Notes: generated by a model not told the origin, from the letters alone. Positions 15,832-27,199 are shown, numbered from the stretch's first letter. The stretch is 64,000 nucleotides of DNA from Puffinus mauretanicus (GCA_023333565.1 JAJKFH010004053.1:2914001-2978000), one strand, 5' to 3'. Numbers and translations are program-made.

Positions 15832-15913
15832 AAGAGCAAATGTTGAAGCATGGATATCTGGCTTATACAAGATCCTGTGCCTGACTGGGCTACTCAGACA
15901 GCAGTTAAACCAG
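15832..15913 (+). pseudogene. ENOSF1: ENOSF1 relic exon with nonsense codon and frameshift
   Basis: CAG acceptor and GTTTGA donor, 82 bp instead of 83. It encodes EQMLKHGYLAYTRSCA, then TGA at 15882–15884 in place of the tryptophan of AWLGYSD, then LGYSD. One missing base near 15903 puts the last codons out of frame. Confidence 0.88.
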
Positions 15914-16580
15914 GTTTGAATGTTCAGTCTTATAATAGTAAAATTTTAAATGGTATGTGAAGTGGGGAAATGCTAACAGATCAATTCTCACTGTTTGCTT
16001 CTAAACACTTAGAAGTTTTGCTGGACGCGGTAAAAATATAGCATTGCACTGCATACACTTTGGGAGGTAAAAAGCAGGTCCAATGCCATTTAAGTAATTT
16101 TCCCAGTAAAGTGGAGTGTTACAGTCCTGTCTATGATCAAGGATATACCCGAGGAATATGAGTATTGGGAACAAGGAATTAAGATCGTCTCTTTATGTTG
16201 GTATATTGTGTATAACAGTGAGTTTGCATGGGTGCAGCTGTGTTGATTTAAGCAAGGAGCTTATGCACATAAGGGATACTCAGGAGAGCAATATGAATTA
16301 ACTGAAAGTGTGATCATTAAGAGTGTTAATGAAAACACATAAAATCTGTGCTTGGATAGCTATGTTCAGAAGAACAGTGCCCTTAATCTGCACTAACTTC
16401 ATAGATGAGAAATGGGGATGTCTCCTTCACAGACAACATAAACCTCAAAAGTTTTATAATTGCTGGTTTCTTCTAGAACTTCTGGTCACCTTGGCTTTGA
16501 GGGATACTCTGAAACTGTCAGCAGCAGAGGGCCCTTAGTTTCCTTCGTAAAGCAGCATCCTTATTGCCAAAGAGAGTTGC

Positions 16581-17158
16581 ATGTGCGTCCTGGTTTTGGC
16601 TGGGATGGAGTTGATTTTCTTCCTACTAACTGGTATAATGCTGTGTTTTGGATGTAGTGTGAGAATAATGTTGATGGCACACTGATGTTTTGGTTGTTGC
16701 TAGGTAATGTTTACGCTAGTCAAGGACTTTTTGTCTTCCCCTGCCCTGCCAGATGTGCAGGGGGCTGGGAGGGAGCGTGGCCAGGACGGCTGGCCCAGCT
16801 GGCCAATAGGCTATTCCATACCATATGACGTCATGCTCAGCATATAAGGCTGGGTGAAGAAGAAGGAGGGGGCGTTCGAGTGATGGCGTTTGTCTTCCCA
16901 AGCAACCACGCGATGGAGCCCTGCTTTCCTGGCGATGGCTGAACACCCGCCTGCCGATGGGAAGTGGTGAATGAATTCCTTGTTTTGCTTTGCTTGCGTG
17001 CGCGGCTTTTGCTTTCCCTATTAAACTGTCTTTATCTCAACCCATGAGTTTTTCTCACTTTTACCCTTCTGATTCTCTCCCCCATCCCACCGGGCGGGGG
17101 GGTGAGCGAGCGGCTGCGTGGTATTTGGCTGCTGCCAGGTTAAACCACGACAATGTGC
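16581..17158 (+). mobile_element. Solo LTR of an avian endogenous retrovirus, with 6-bp target duplication
   Basis: The LTR spans 16587–17152 (566 bp) and is flanked by the identical hexamer ATGTGC at 16581–16586 and 17153–17158. It starts GTCCTGGTTTTGGCTGGGAT and ends TTAAACCACGACA, a form I recognise as a common bird ERV LTR. Inside lie a perfect CRE, TGACGTCA, at about 16827 and a TATA-like ATATAAGG about 13 bp further on: a compact promoter. There is no internal coding region, so this is what recombination between two LTRs leaves. It sits in an intron of the decayed ENOSF1, between the relic exons at 15832 and 17531. The six-base duplication fits class II (ERVK-like) insertion better than ERVL. 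Confidence 0.8.
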
Positions 17159-17530
17159 TTGGCTTTCTGTAAAATATTGTGAAAGCTTTGGACAGTTTAT
17201 TGGTGTCAGATTTAGTTAATACAGCTGGGATTTATCTTCTGGGAAATATACGCCTTGGTATATCTAGAAATAGTGTTGCCGAATCATTGGATGTTCATAC
17301 CTGGATTATAAAAATTTATCATATGTTACAGTCAGTCAGCTGGGTTGAGCAGTTTGGTTCAGCTGGATGTTATTCATATATCTGATCTCATTTTCTGATG
17401 GTTTTCTTCTACCTCCTAGGAAGAAATAAAAAGCTTATTCTTGTTCTGAAAATGTGTAAATTAATATTATTCTAGATGCAGTGTGGTAGAGTTATTTGGA
17501 GATGTATAATTGATGTAACTTTGCTTTCAG

Positions 17531-17565
17531 TTACACACATAGGCCTTGAGAGAAGGCTGGACAAC
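17531..17565 (+). pseudogene. ENOSF1: ENOSF1 relic 35-bp exon with nonsense codon
   Basis: CAG acceptor and GTATAG donor; 35 bp and phase as expected. It reads LHT, stop, ALREGWT against human LCAQALKDGWT; the glutamine codon is TAG at 17540–17542. Confidence 0.8.
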
Positions 17566-17982
17566 GTATAGTAAACACTTGTATTGAGTGTTATTCTTCT
17601 GTGTTGAACAGATGGACTAGACCTAGTCTAACTCTTCCAGGTCTATGATGTGGGCAGTGATGACTTTGCTTCTGTCTCTCTCAGACACTTCCCCCTTCTA
17701 CTACTGCATAATGCTGCATTGCAGGAAAACAGTAATGGTATGGCAAAGCTGAGGGCTGATCATAAATGAAGATAAACGTGTTTCCATTGATTTATGAAAA
17801 AAACATTGCTGTTTTATTTTCAGAGTAGGATGAAGCTTACTCACAAGGGAAGAGAAGTAATAAGAAAGTTCTTTCCATAAGACAGTGATGCCGAAATTGT
17901 AAATTCTAGTTTATGGATTCCAGTTTACTGCTGCATTAATCATTCAGAAGTGATCTATATCTTGTTCCAAATATGCATCTAG

Positions 17983-18070
17983 GTTCAAAGTAAAGGTGGG
18001 TGCAGATCTGCAGGACGATATCTGCAGATGCAGATTTATATGAGAAATGATTGGCCCAGACAAAATAATG
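17983..18070 (+). pseudogene. ENOSF1: ENOSF1 relic exon: KxK catalytic motif, nonsense codon
   Basis: AG acceptor and GTGAAT donor, 88 bp. It encodes FKVKVGADLQDDI, nearly unchanged from human and including the KxK motif of this enolase subgroup. A TGA at 18041–18043 then replaces the arginine of IIRDMIGPEK; EMIGPDK follows. Confidence 0.9.
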
Positions 18071-19148
18071 GTGAATATCACTTTTTGCTACTATTCTATG
18101 TTATTTTCTATTTAAAACCATTAGATGAAATATCTCTCATTATATACATTTCTTGACAAATATTTTTTTCTTCCTTCTTCAAATCCTGAATAATTATGGC
18201 AACAAATGTTTATATATATTAACAAACAGCAGTATTGGACATGACCAAAGCAGATGTATTACTAAGAGTTCTATCCTGTATTTCTGTGCCAGAACTTCCA
18301 TGCAAGTCTGCGGGGGAACCCCACTTCCAGGATTGTCTTCCGGAAGATTTAAAGTGCCTTTTATATCCAGGGAGGCTTCCAGAAGAAAGCCTGTTAATAT
18401 TTTTTCACCGATGTTTGGCCAAAAATAAACTGGAAAAGAAGTTTTTCAAACTAAAATATTTGAATGAAAAGGAGTAATTAGACAGAAGTCACACATTTTG
18501 ATTTGGAAATGTTACTCTGTTGACTGCTATGGGCTGGATTCTTTGCCCCTGACACGCCACAGCTGCTGACCTACTCTGGGTGCTGCGGTGCAGCATGGGG
18601 CTTTCATGGGATGCCATATATCATGAAATGCCGAACCAGGAACTCTGTGAATACAGGATGGCAAAGACCTGAAGAGCCTGCAGAGGAACTGTGGCATCAT
18701 TTTCAGATGTTTCACTTTTTGTAGGGAGAAAAATTCTCCCTGTGTAGGAGAGAAGTGCTGCTTGAGAAACTCATCTTATTTAAACTACTGCATTTTTTGT
18801 CAAGAAGGTTTTCTGCTGAAAATTTCAGGCAGCCATCTCCACGTTTTAGGATGCTTTACTCAAGTATATGCTGCCAAGATGTACTCATTCCCACAGAAGA
18901 CTCTGCTCTACTTCGTACAGCTCCTGCTCTGCTTGGTTCAAACCTAGTCTGGATATTGCTATAGGCATTGCAACTCAGCCTAAGTGTGGCAATATGGACA
19001 GAATGGCAATTTCAGCTTTTCATTTCCTTTCTATTTCCTGAATTTCTACCACTTCATATCAATTTTGCAGCTCTTTTTATGAGAGTTTGACAGAAAAAGG
19101 TCAATAGAATCCTTCAGTGTATTTGATTCTTATTTTCCTTATCCCCAG

Positions 19149-19294
19149 ATGCTGGATGCAAACCAACAATGGGAAATAAAGGAAGCAATACAGTGGGTCA
19201 CTAACCAGCTGAGTTTAAAGCCTCGTGGATTAAGGAACGAACTTTTCCAGATGAGGATATGCATGTCCAGATGGGATATGCAATCATTCCAAAG
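19149..19294 (+). pseudogene. ENOSF1: ENOSF1 relic exon: MDANQxW segment with frameshift
   Basis: CAG acceptor. It encodes MLDANQQWEIKEAIQW, matching MMDANQRWDVPEAVEW. A one-base loss near 19224 moves the next part (WIKERTFPDED, against human WIEEPTSPDDI) to another frame. The donor at 19295 is a poor GTTGGA. Confidence 0.87.
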
Positions 19295-19917
19295 GTTGGA
19301 GAGTTAATTTTTTTATTTCAGTAATAATACAGTGAGTCCAGTCAGTACTGTAGTGTAATGTTGATACTGTTCCTTCACATATTCAGAGTTCAGGTTGAAC
19401 TAGTTATTCAGAGTACCATTAAATGTATTTGCTACAGGACCTTGATACACATTCTGCACCTGTATTCCCTTAAGTTTAAAGAAATTGTTTGTTTCTTAAA
19501 AAAAAAAATGTAAAAGGACTGTAATGCCTGCATGAGGAAGGCAGCCAACATTTAGTATGAAATGTGAATGGACTTTTTTAAAAAATGTGTGGTTTCAAAT
19601 GAAATTGGAATTTCGGTTCAGAATTTGTGCTCCCAACACACTATACTTAGCAGCACTGTTAAAACCCCAGATGTATAGTATATGCATTTTTTTACTGCTC
19701 CGCACACCCTGCTACATAATTCTTTACATTACCTGTGGAGCAGCGAAAGCAGAAAAAAATCAATAAAAAGTTTTATAATGTGCGTTACACTTTCTATAAA
19801 ATGAGTAGAAAACAGTATGCTGTATCAACTGGTATTCCGTCCTTTATGCTACTTGAGTAACTCCGTTGGGAATTAAAAACCAGAAGCAAGTCTTGAATGT
19901 TTGTTATTTCCTTGCAG

Positions 19918-19959
19918 ACCTTAGCACCGTTAGGAATTGATGTGGCAACCAGACAACAT
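19918..19959 (+). pseudogene. ENOSF1: ENOSF1 relic 42-bp exon: PLGI..AT segment
   Basis: CAG acceptor and GTAAGA donor, exactly 42 bp. It encodes TLAPLGIDVATRQH against human ALVPLGIGIATGEQ; the glutamate of ATGEQ is lost. Confidence 0.85.
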
Positions 19960-20699
19960 GTAAGAATATGTATACATGTTTTGGGCTTTTCCCTAATTAT
20001 TGCCTGTTTAATGCAACTACGGCATAACCTTTGGAGCTGGTGCCAAAACTCCTTTGCTTTTCTCACTAAAGTTAAATACTACAGCTGAAAATTGCTTGGT
20101 ATCTATTTATTTCAGCTATTCCCTACCAAGGTTGCCTCCCCTCACCTTACCTCCGTGGTTCATTCTTCCCACACACAATTTCTGTGAACAACCTGGAAAT
20201 ATCTGAATTTTTTATTATTATTATTATGAGAGTAACTGCTAAAATTTCATATCCTCACAGCAGTGAGAAATATGAAAGAATTCATCCATGATCATTATTG
20301 TGCATATGAAAGGTAGAGAAGCAAGGCACAAAGAATAAGTCCATGCTGCTCCGAGGAGCACACTGCAGCTCCATGAGACAACTTGGACAGCTCTGCAGAA
20401 CAACATAGGCTGGACAATGTGGTCTGTAGAGAGCTGCAGGGCTGCTGAAGCTGATATCCCCTGTGGCCAAGGACAATTATCACAGCTCCCATTTTACTCT
20501 GTGGGTTTGGTCCTTAAGCAAGTGTTTTGCTCAGCACAGCAGCGCGTGTGTAGGCATGACCTTGCTATGGCTATAGTGTTTTTTAGAGTGGAGAGGTTCC
20601 TGGCTCCCTGTCTTGTATCAACTCTATTTGTGCTGCACTAACTCAAATGTAAAGATCAAAATCCCAGAAAATCATGCTGTTAGCAAGCTATAGTTCATT

Positions 20700-22070
20700 C
20701 TCTCGGTGGCACCAGGGGCACTGTCAGGGCTGCAGGGAGGGCTGGGGAGCCAGGAGCCGACAGCATGGCTGGCAGGGCAGGTCTGGGAGCGGCAGCCAGG
20801 ATCAACTGAGAAGGTTGCCAGGTGAAGTCATGGCGAGGAGACAGCTCTGAGGGCAGGGTCTGACCCAGTGACAGGGACCAGGGTCAGACACGGCCTGTCA
20901 CAGATGTCACAGATGTCACAGACTCCCAGCCTGTCCACGATGATGAAGTTGGACCCAGGTTGAGCTGGGCCATCAGCCTGTGGTTCAGCGTCTGGATCAG
21001 TGAGGTCCATGGCTTGGCACACCTGCAATGCGACGGGAGAGGGTCACACCTGGGGGTAGCTCAGGCAGGGACTGGGGGCCATGCCCTGAGCTGTGATGGG
21101 TCCCGAGGGCAGGCGTGAGGAGGCCTCTGGTGAGGCTGGACAGGGCCAGCAACACCAATCCTGCCCGCAGTGCCCTGACGGCAGCTCCCCCCAGAGGGAT
21201 GTGTCCTCCCACCCACCAGAGATCTGGGCTCAGGTGGGACTTGCTGAAGAGTGATTTAATTGCTGTGGGGGCAGGGGGCATTTCAGGGGACACAGAGCCA
21301 GGGCAGGGACAGGGAAATGGGAAAGGGACATGGCGGGGGGGATTGGAGCCAGGTGGGGGGCTCAGGCAGACCCCTAGAGACTTGGCAGGCCTTATGGGGA
21401 GGGGGGCACAGGGGGGAAGAGCCTGGAAGCCCCCCTGTGAGGGGTTCACTCAGAAGCTTGGGTTTAGGCAGAGGCCGGTGCTGTGGGAGGCTCAGAACCC
21501 AGAGCCAGGCCAGGTTTGCAGGGGAAGGCCTTGCACAGCCATGGCCCTGGCTCTGCGGTGCTGGCTTAGGGCTTGAGACAGCCTGAGGTAACCAGCAGGG
21601 TGCCACGGGGGGCAGCTGCTGCCAGGGGACCGGGAGCTGCAGGGGGTCCCCATGGGGGCAGCAGGGCAGAGACCTGCCAGCCAGGCCCGTTCCACCTCCA
21701 GTCAGGAGCAGGATCGGTGGGGGACAGTGAGGCAGCCCCAGCCCCAAGCACTGGGCACCTCCCTGGGGACAAGGACAGGGATGGGCTGAGGTCAGGCCAG
21801 GCCAGCAGCGTGTGAGTGGGGTTCAGGATCAGGCCTGGTGAGGGGAACCAAGGTCAGAGACAGCCCAGGCTGTGTCCGGGCAGGGCCATGGTCACGAGGC
21901 CAGGCCGGGATGTTGATCCATGGCCAGACATGTCCACAGCAGGTACACCTGCAACGCAGCCCAGGCAGAAGCTAAGGCCCATGGGCAGACAGGTGGGCCC
22001 CAGGTGAGACTGGTCAGGGTGAGGCCTGTCAGTGCCCTCCGTCCCTGTCTGGCCTTAGGAGGAATTTGGC
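20700..22070. repeat. GC-rich, low-complexity block
   Basis: About 1.35 kb of strongly G- and C-rich sequence with sharp edges inside AT-rich surroundings. It contains short direct repeats such as three copies of GTCACAGAT (about 20902–20928) and many CAGGGC/CAGGCCAG-like words, but rather few CpGs. Open frames run on both strands with no start, splice or family signal. A minisatellite-like or segmentally inserted block is more likely than a gene or CpG island. Confidence 0.5.
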
Positions 22071-23365
22071 TGGTATGTATGCAGCTATTTTATAAGGTTG
22101 AAACCTTTCCTTTCCCCCAAGGAAACTCATTGCTAGCATTAGTAATAAGTCACTGCCATCAGCTGTATTTAAATACTTTTCACATGAAATATTTTTAATG
22201 AGTCCAAAGACCAGAACTAATTCCCGGATATATCATAAGTAGCAAGATGTCAATAGACAGGCTGGTGCATTTTAGAATACCAGTCTCCAACGTAAAGTAA
22301 ATTGTTTTTTATTGCACACACCTTTTTGCCAAGTCTTGACACCAAATCTACAGAGCCAAACAATGTTTGAGATTAACAAACTCTCAGTTCTCTGCAGCAA
22401 CTGGAGACAACAGTGACTGCATTAGCACAGTTTCTCTGCTGCCAGCTTCTCATGCCAAGCCCTGCTATCAACATATTTCATTGTGCTTCTTGCTCTCAGC
22501 TGTTGTCTACCACTAGATAGGAGGCTTAATTTGGGGAGGAGGGTGTTTTGTAATGAACATCTACTAGGATGGGTTTGAATTACCCATTAGTATAGCTTTG
22601 CAAGGTAAAGTCCAGTCCTGAATACTGGCTTTGCTTGATAGTTTGTATAACCTTCTTCTTCTTTTCACCATAACATCTGAGAACCACGTAAGCATTTAAT
22701 GTATTTATCCACAGAATTCCCCTGTGAATAAGGGGAGTGCTATTATCTGTACTACAAACGCGGGAAATTAATGTGAGGCCTGAAATGACTGAACAACTTA
22801 GGCAAGCTCCAGATAGGAAATCTGTAGCACAGCTAGAAATTGAATCCTGACTCTTATCCAAGGGTATCTTGTCTACAAGGCCATCTCCCAACTGGCTGGA
22901 CTGGTATCCAGAAGAAGGAATATTCACTTTAGCTGTCTCAAAGTGGGAATAGCTGCTCATTCACATAGGCAAGCACATCCCAAAGCTGTGCAGTCCTGAG
23001 CACGCTGAAGTGGGGCTAAGACAGTCCAGCCCCCCCCAAGTCCCTGCCTGGGGACACGGTTGGGTGACCAGAGAGGGGTGAGTTGGCTCCTAAAGGAGCC
23101 TAAATCCTGAAAAGATTTTGAGGCAGTCTGTGAGGCAATTATCTGGCAGAGCTACCCGATCAGTTCGTGCCAGCATCACATAATGGTTTCACTACAAACT
23201 TGGCCGCCTTTGCGTAGGTTAAGCCCTTGTCCTTGTCCTGGAATGGAAAAGCCATTTTCACTTGGCATTTTCATTTCACTTTCACTTACGTGGTTCAACA
23301 TCCAGCTAAGGGGCAGTAAATTCCAAACTCCTTCCAGTACGACTATGCCCTTTGGCACACAGTGA

Positions 23366-23416
23366 TTTTTTTTCAGTGTACCTCAGTTCATTTTTTTTTT
23401 TTCAGTGTACCTCAGT
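23366..23416. repeat. Short tandem duplication
   Basis: A poly-T tract followed by CAGTGTACCTCAGT occurs twice in a row (23366–23387 and 23391–23416). It looks like replication slippage. Confidence 0.8.
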
Positions 23417-23657
23417 GCTCTTAACACTACAAGTAGAATCTGATTATTTTTAATATTGGCAACATCTTTGAAGTTCACTTCATCCAAATTCTCATGTGAT
23501 CTCTCATTTAAATGGAGTAATTAAAATAATTTGGATTTATTGAGACACACAGGAGGGACACTATACAAATGTTTTGGTATGAGTTGCCAGCAGCTCTTGT
23601 AATATATTAATTTGGGAGACTTCAGATCTTTTAACTTTTTTTTTTTTTCCCTTACAC

Positions 23658-23787
23658 TGCCACAACAGAGTGATATTTAAACAGCGTCTACAAGCTAAGG
23701 CCTTGAGTTACCTCCAAATTGACAGCTGCAGGCTGGGAAGTGTAAATGAAAACTTGTCTGCGTTGCTGATGACCAAAAAGTTCCAGA
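23658..23787 (+). pseudogene. ENOSF1: ENOSF1 relic exon: best-preserved block
   Basis: Forty-three open codons. HNRVIFKQRLQAKAL and LQIDSCRLGSVNENLS are almost identical to human. The donor GTAAGG is intact, but the two bases before the block are AC, not AG, after a long T tract. Confidence 0.9.
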
Positions 23788-23989
23788 GTAAGGCTCTGCA
23801 AAATGCAGCAGAAATGAGAAAATCTTTCTCTCCTCACCCTCCAAGCTAGTCTGATCAGTTTCTTCAGCTGTCATGTTTGTGATTTCTGAGCATAAGCTTG
23901 CATGCACTGCTGTAATTTTCTTTGGTTTCTTTGTTATGCTATAGGGCTGCACCAAAGAGCTTTCGACATCTTGGTGTTGGGCACTGTCT

Positions 23990-24068
23990 TTCTCTGGTAT
24001 GCACTTGGGCGTCTCTGTGAATTAGTCCAGCACTTGATAATATTTGATTATATCCCAGTATCTGGACA
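23990..24068 (+). pseudogene. ENOSF1: ENOSF1 relic exon: LCELVQHLIIFDYI segment
   Basis: It encodes LCELVQHLIIFDYIPVSG, matching LCELVQHLIIFDYISVSA. The preceding VCPHAGGVG part has collapsed by a deletion near 23998, removing its histidine. Similarity fades after about 24068. Confidence 0.85.
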
Positions 24069-27000
24069 CAAAATACTTCAGGAGCAATTGACTATGGTGA
24101 TTGTTCTTTTTTTTTTCTTAAAAAAGACGTTGCTACATGCTGGTCCCCACATGCATTTGTCTTGTTACCCTAGTGAGCTACAAAGGGAAGTTAGAAGTGT
24201 GGATTAAACTTCAAGCAGGTGAAAGTGAGCAGTTTGTGGTTTTGATAAAGGTGCTTGAATCCTGGGCTGTATTCGGTCTTCAGACACTTCACAGATCCCA
24301 GTCACTATGGTAGCAAATTCACCAAGTCAGACAAATTAACGGATTATTGATTTTGATGGCTGATGAGGTAGATGTTTGTCTCAAAATTCAGGAACAGTTC
24401 CTTCTTTTCTGACCCCTCATCTATTATGACCAGATAACTAATATTTTTCTGGTATTGCAGTAAGGCCAATTTTGCAACATATCCTAACATGTCAGAAATA
24501 ACGTAGGATACAAAAGCTTGTCTAAGAAGGTAGGACATAGAGAGAGTTAGTATTCGAGCAAAGCGGTAAGAAATTTCTTTGTTATTTCCAAGTTAATGGA
24601 ATTGCCCTTGGAAAGTGGGGAAATAATAAAAGGATGCATTCGGAGGAGGAATGACAGAAGAGAGGAAACTCCTCAAGGCCAAATTGTGAGGCAGAATGAG
24701 TGTAGCAGTCAGCAGGACAAATGGGAAGGACTCAGAAATGCTATGGATATGCAGAGCTGGTAAGGAACTGACTTCTAATGCCGCCTGTACAGCTCTTTAA
24801 GTCATCAGCTGGGGAGTGCGAGGGACAGGGAGCTGCTGGGACAGCTTATTCATCAGGAATTAAGTCCAGGAACGCTCCCTTCTCTCAGTAGGCCTAAGGG
24901 TTCCTTTCATAGCTTCCCAAATGGATCTAACAACATCCTGTGTTTTGCCTAAAATACTGCTCTGAATACAGCCTGCAGTCATACTAGTCATCTTTGCAGC
25001 CGTGAACAGTCTTCATATTCTGCAAATCAAAATTCCTTGAGTACCTCCTGTTTGTCTATATATTCAAATTCTTTGAATAGTCATATTTTTTGCTTGAAAT
25101 CACATAAGTCTCATACCTATTAATTTAAAATATGTGTATTTTCACTTTTACTCACATTAAAGAATGCTGTGTAAAGTCTGCTTTTTACATCTTTCTGATC
25201 TTTTGAGCAGCATAAACCTTCTTGGACTTCAAGGTACAAGCTTCATCTCAACAACTGCTGTTGGTAGTAAATTGTGCTGAAAAAGGGCAACATTGAAGTT
25301 GTAGTCCATTCCTATCCTGAAAAGCAGTAGTTCTTCCAGAAGTATATATATTGGTCTGTTTAAACACGTTATGTATGTCCATACACCTATGTCAGAATAG
25401 ACCATTTGTCATGTTTCATAAAGGCATACTTAAAAGGGTTTTTTAAATTTTCCTTCTGATTGCACTAACTTCTTTTTAATTTATGAAAGGAGGTAAATGG
25501 TTCCCATTCAAAATTCTTCTCTTGGCTGGGTATTCCTGTCCTGGTTAACTTCACTGAGACTGCTAACTCCCACTAATCAAGCCCTGAGGCCAACATTTTG
25601 TTTCACGTCCTCTCTGGCTACACTGGCTAAAATGCCCTGCAGATTCCACCTTATCTGACGTGTTACATAAAGTGGTTTCCAGCAAAAGGAACTTAACTTG
25701 CTAAGTGTAGGCAGAACTGTTCAGTGCAACCTAAACTGTTTTCTTGTACTTTAGAGGACTGTAAATACACTCAAGAACCTTTAACTTATAGAAGTATGCA
25801 CATGATAAGAAGTTGCTGACAGCCTACAGCTGGGAGGTATCATTAAGCAGATGATACCTGGAATATCGGAACTAGGTGACTTTAAAATATTACAGTAGAG
25901 CAGAGATTAAATTTATTGGAAGGAGCATGTGACATGGCTTTCAGGACTAGTAACAAGAATACTGCTACTATCTGTGAGTTCAGTAATTTGAAAGAAGGCA
26001 AGAACCAAGTGTGTTTAACTACAGGTTGGCTACTGAGTGGCCACTTAATGCAGCCTCAGAAAAAGATAGGTTTGATCCTTCCGTGAACCGTTTCCCATAT
26101 GATCTCAGCTGAAATAGCACCTAGTCTGATCATCTCTGTTCAAGAAAGACGGACTACAGTAGATACTGAGGAGACCCCTTCTAATAAGCAAGGGCCTATT
26201 TACATTTGATGTACTTAGAAAAGGTAATGATATCCTTTTTCTGCAATTTTGTTGTGCTGGGCTAAATGTCAGGAAAAAAGAAAAACTTATTTTTTGAGCA
26301 CGTGACATGGCACTACAAAACATTTAGTCTGAAGATCAGTGATCAGTATAATGAAGATTAGTATAATGAGATTTGCAAATAATTTTGATGCAAAATATGC
26401 TTTTGAAAGTTATGATCAGTTTGGTTTAAGATACAACGCTCCTCTTACGCAAGCCCCTGAATGAATGGAATCAAAGCACACTGTTTATTAAATTCTTAGA
26501 ATTATCTCAAATTGTACAATTTTACAATGATATTTACCAGTTTACTGACTTTAAAAATTAATAAAAAAATTACTATGCATTTCTCCATGTGTTCAAATAT
26601 GTATTGAATATGCTATGTCTGGACATTAACCATAGATTATTCACAATTGAATTCGTGAAGAGAAATTTTCTAAGGAATGAAGTTACCGCAGAAGTTGCAA
26701 GGATAAGGAGAGATGGAAGCTGAATTCTGCTAAGATTTAATTAATAAGCTCCAATCCTACAAATACTACTATCTCTAACTTTTACTGCTCCAGGCTGCAA
26801 AATTAGTCCATATGTTTGTGGGATCTGGTTTTAAATGATGACAGATTATTACTAATACCATCTGGTAACCTCTGTTTAACTACAGCTCTGTTTGATTTAT
26901 ATTAAATTCATCATTCATGTAGGATTGGGAAATAAAAAAAAAAATGCTGATACAGAGTTGTTATGCAGAGATTGCATTTCAGACAAGGCTTCATTAAGAT

Positions 27001-27190
27001 CTTTTGTCTTCCTGCTGGTTTATCTCTGAAGACCATGGGAAGTTTGAGTTTGTTTTTCCTTGCTCGATTTCACCCTCCAAGATCCTAAAGTAAAACAGAA
27101 TTTACCTTTGCTTTCCAACTCTTATTTACTACTAGCTATAAACAAACATACTAAAATTAAATATGCATCATCCCTTCCAGAAGATTTTTT
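24069..27190. other. Convergent interval between the ENOSF1 remnant and TYMS
   Basis: AT-rich DNA with no exon or repeat I can name. The last ENOSF1 exon (human segment from about ENRVCEYVDH to the C-terminus) should lie here by synteny but was not recognised. Confidence 0.45.
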
Positions 27191-27199
27191 TTAAAAAGC

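Larger units (their letters stand above)
10965..24068 (+). pseudogene. ENOSF1: ENOSF1 (L-fuconate dehydratase / rTS) decayed gene at its ancestral locus
   Basis: Twelve exon-sized blocks in the right order and strand match successive parts of ENOSF1, an enolase-superfamily sugar-acid dehydratase whose human gene lies between YES1 and TYMS. Several blocks keep the expected exon lengths (27, 73, 39, 35, 88, 42 bp) and splice dinucleotides, so this is the original intron-bearing gene, not a retrocopy. It is broken: TGA at 15882, TAG at 17540, TGA at 18041, one-base frameshifts near 15903 and 19224, a 9-nt deletion in the exon at 11453, a deletion near 23998, a missing acceptor before 23658 and no GT directly after 11080. 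The KxK motif (FKVKVG, exon at 17983) survives, but the ATGEQ metal-site motif reads ATRQH. N-terminal exons and the last exon were not found. Identification is by remembered similarity to the human protein; a wholly different reading is unlikely given twelve collinear matches. Confidence 0.88.

Noticed and set aside
21115..21747. Long open frames on both strands in the GC-rich block
   Set aside because: Overlapping frames in several registers with low-complexity Gly/Pro/Arg content and no family motif: composition effect.
25850..25890. Possible last ENOSF1 exon (IPGISEL resembling DPGYSTE)
   Set aside because: Only a few residues align and splice sites are absent; not enough to claim.
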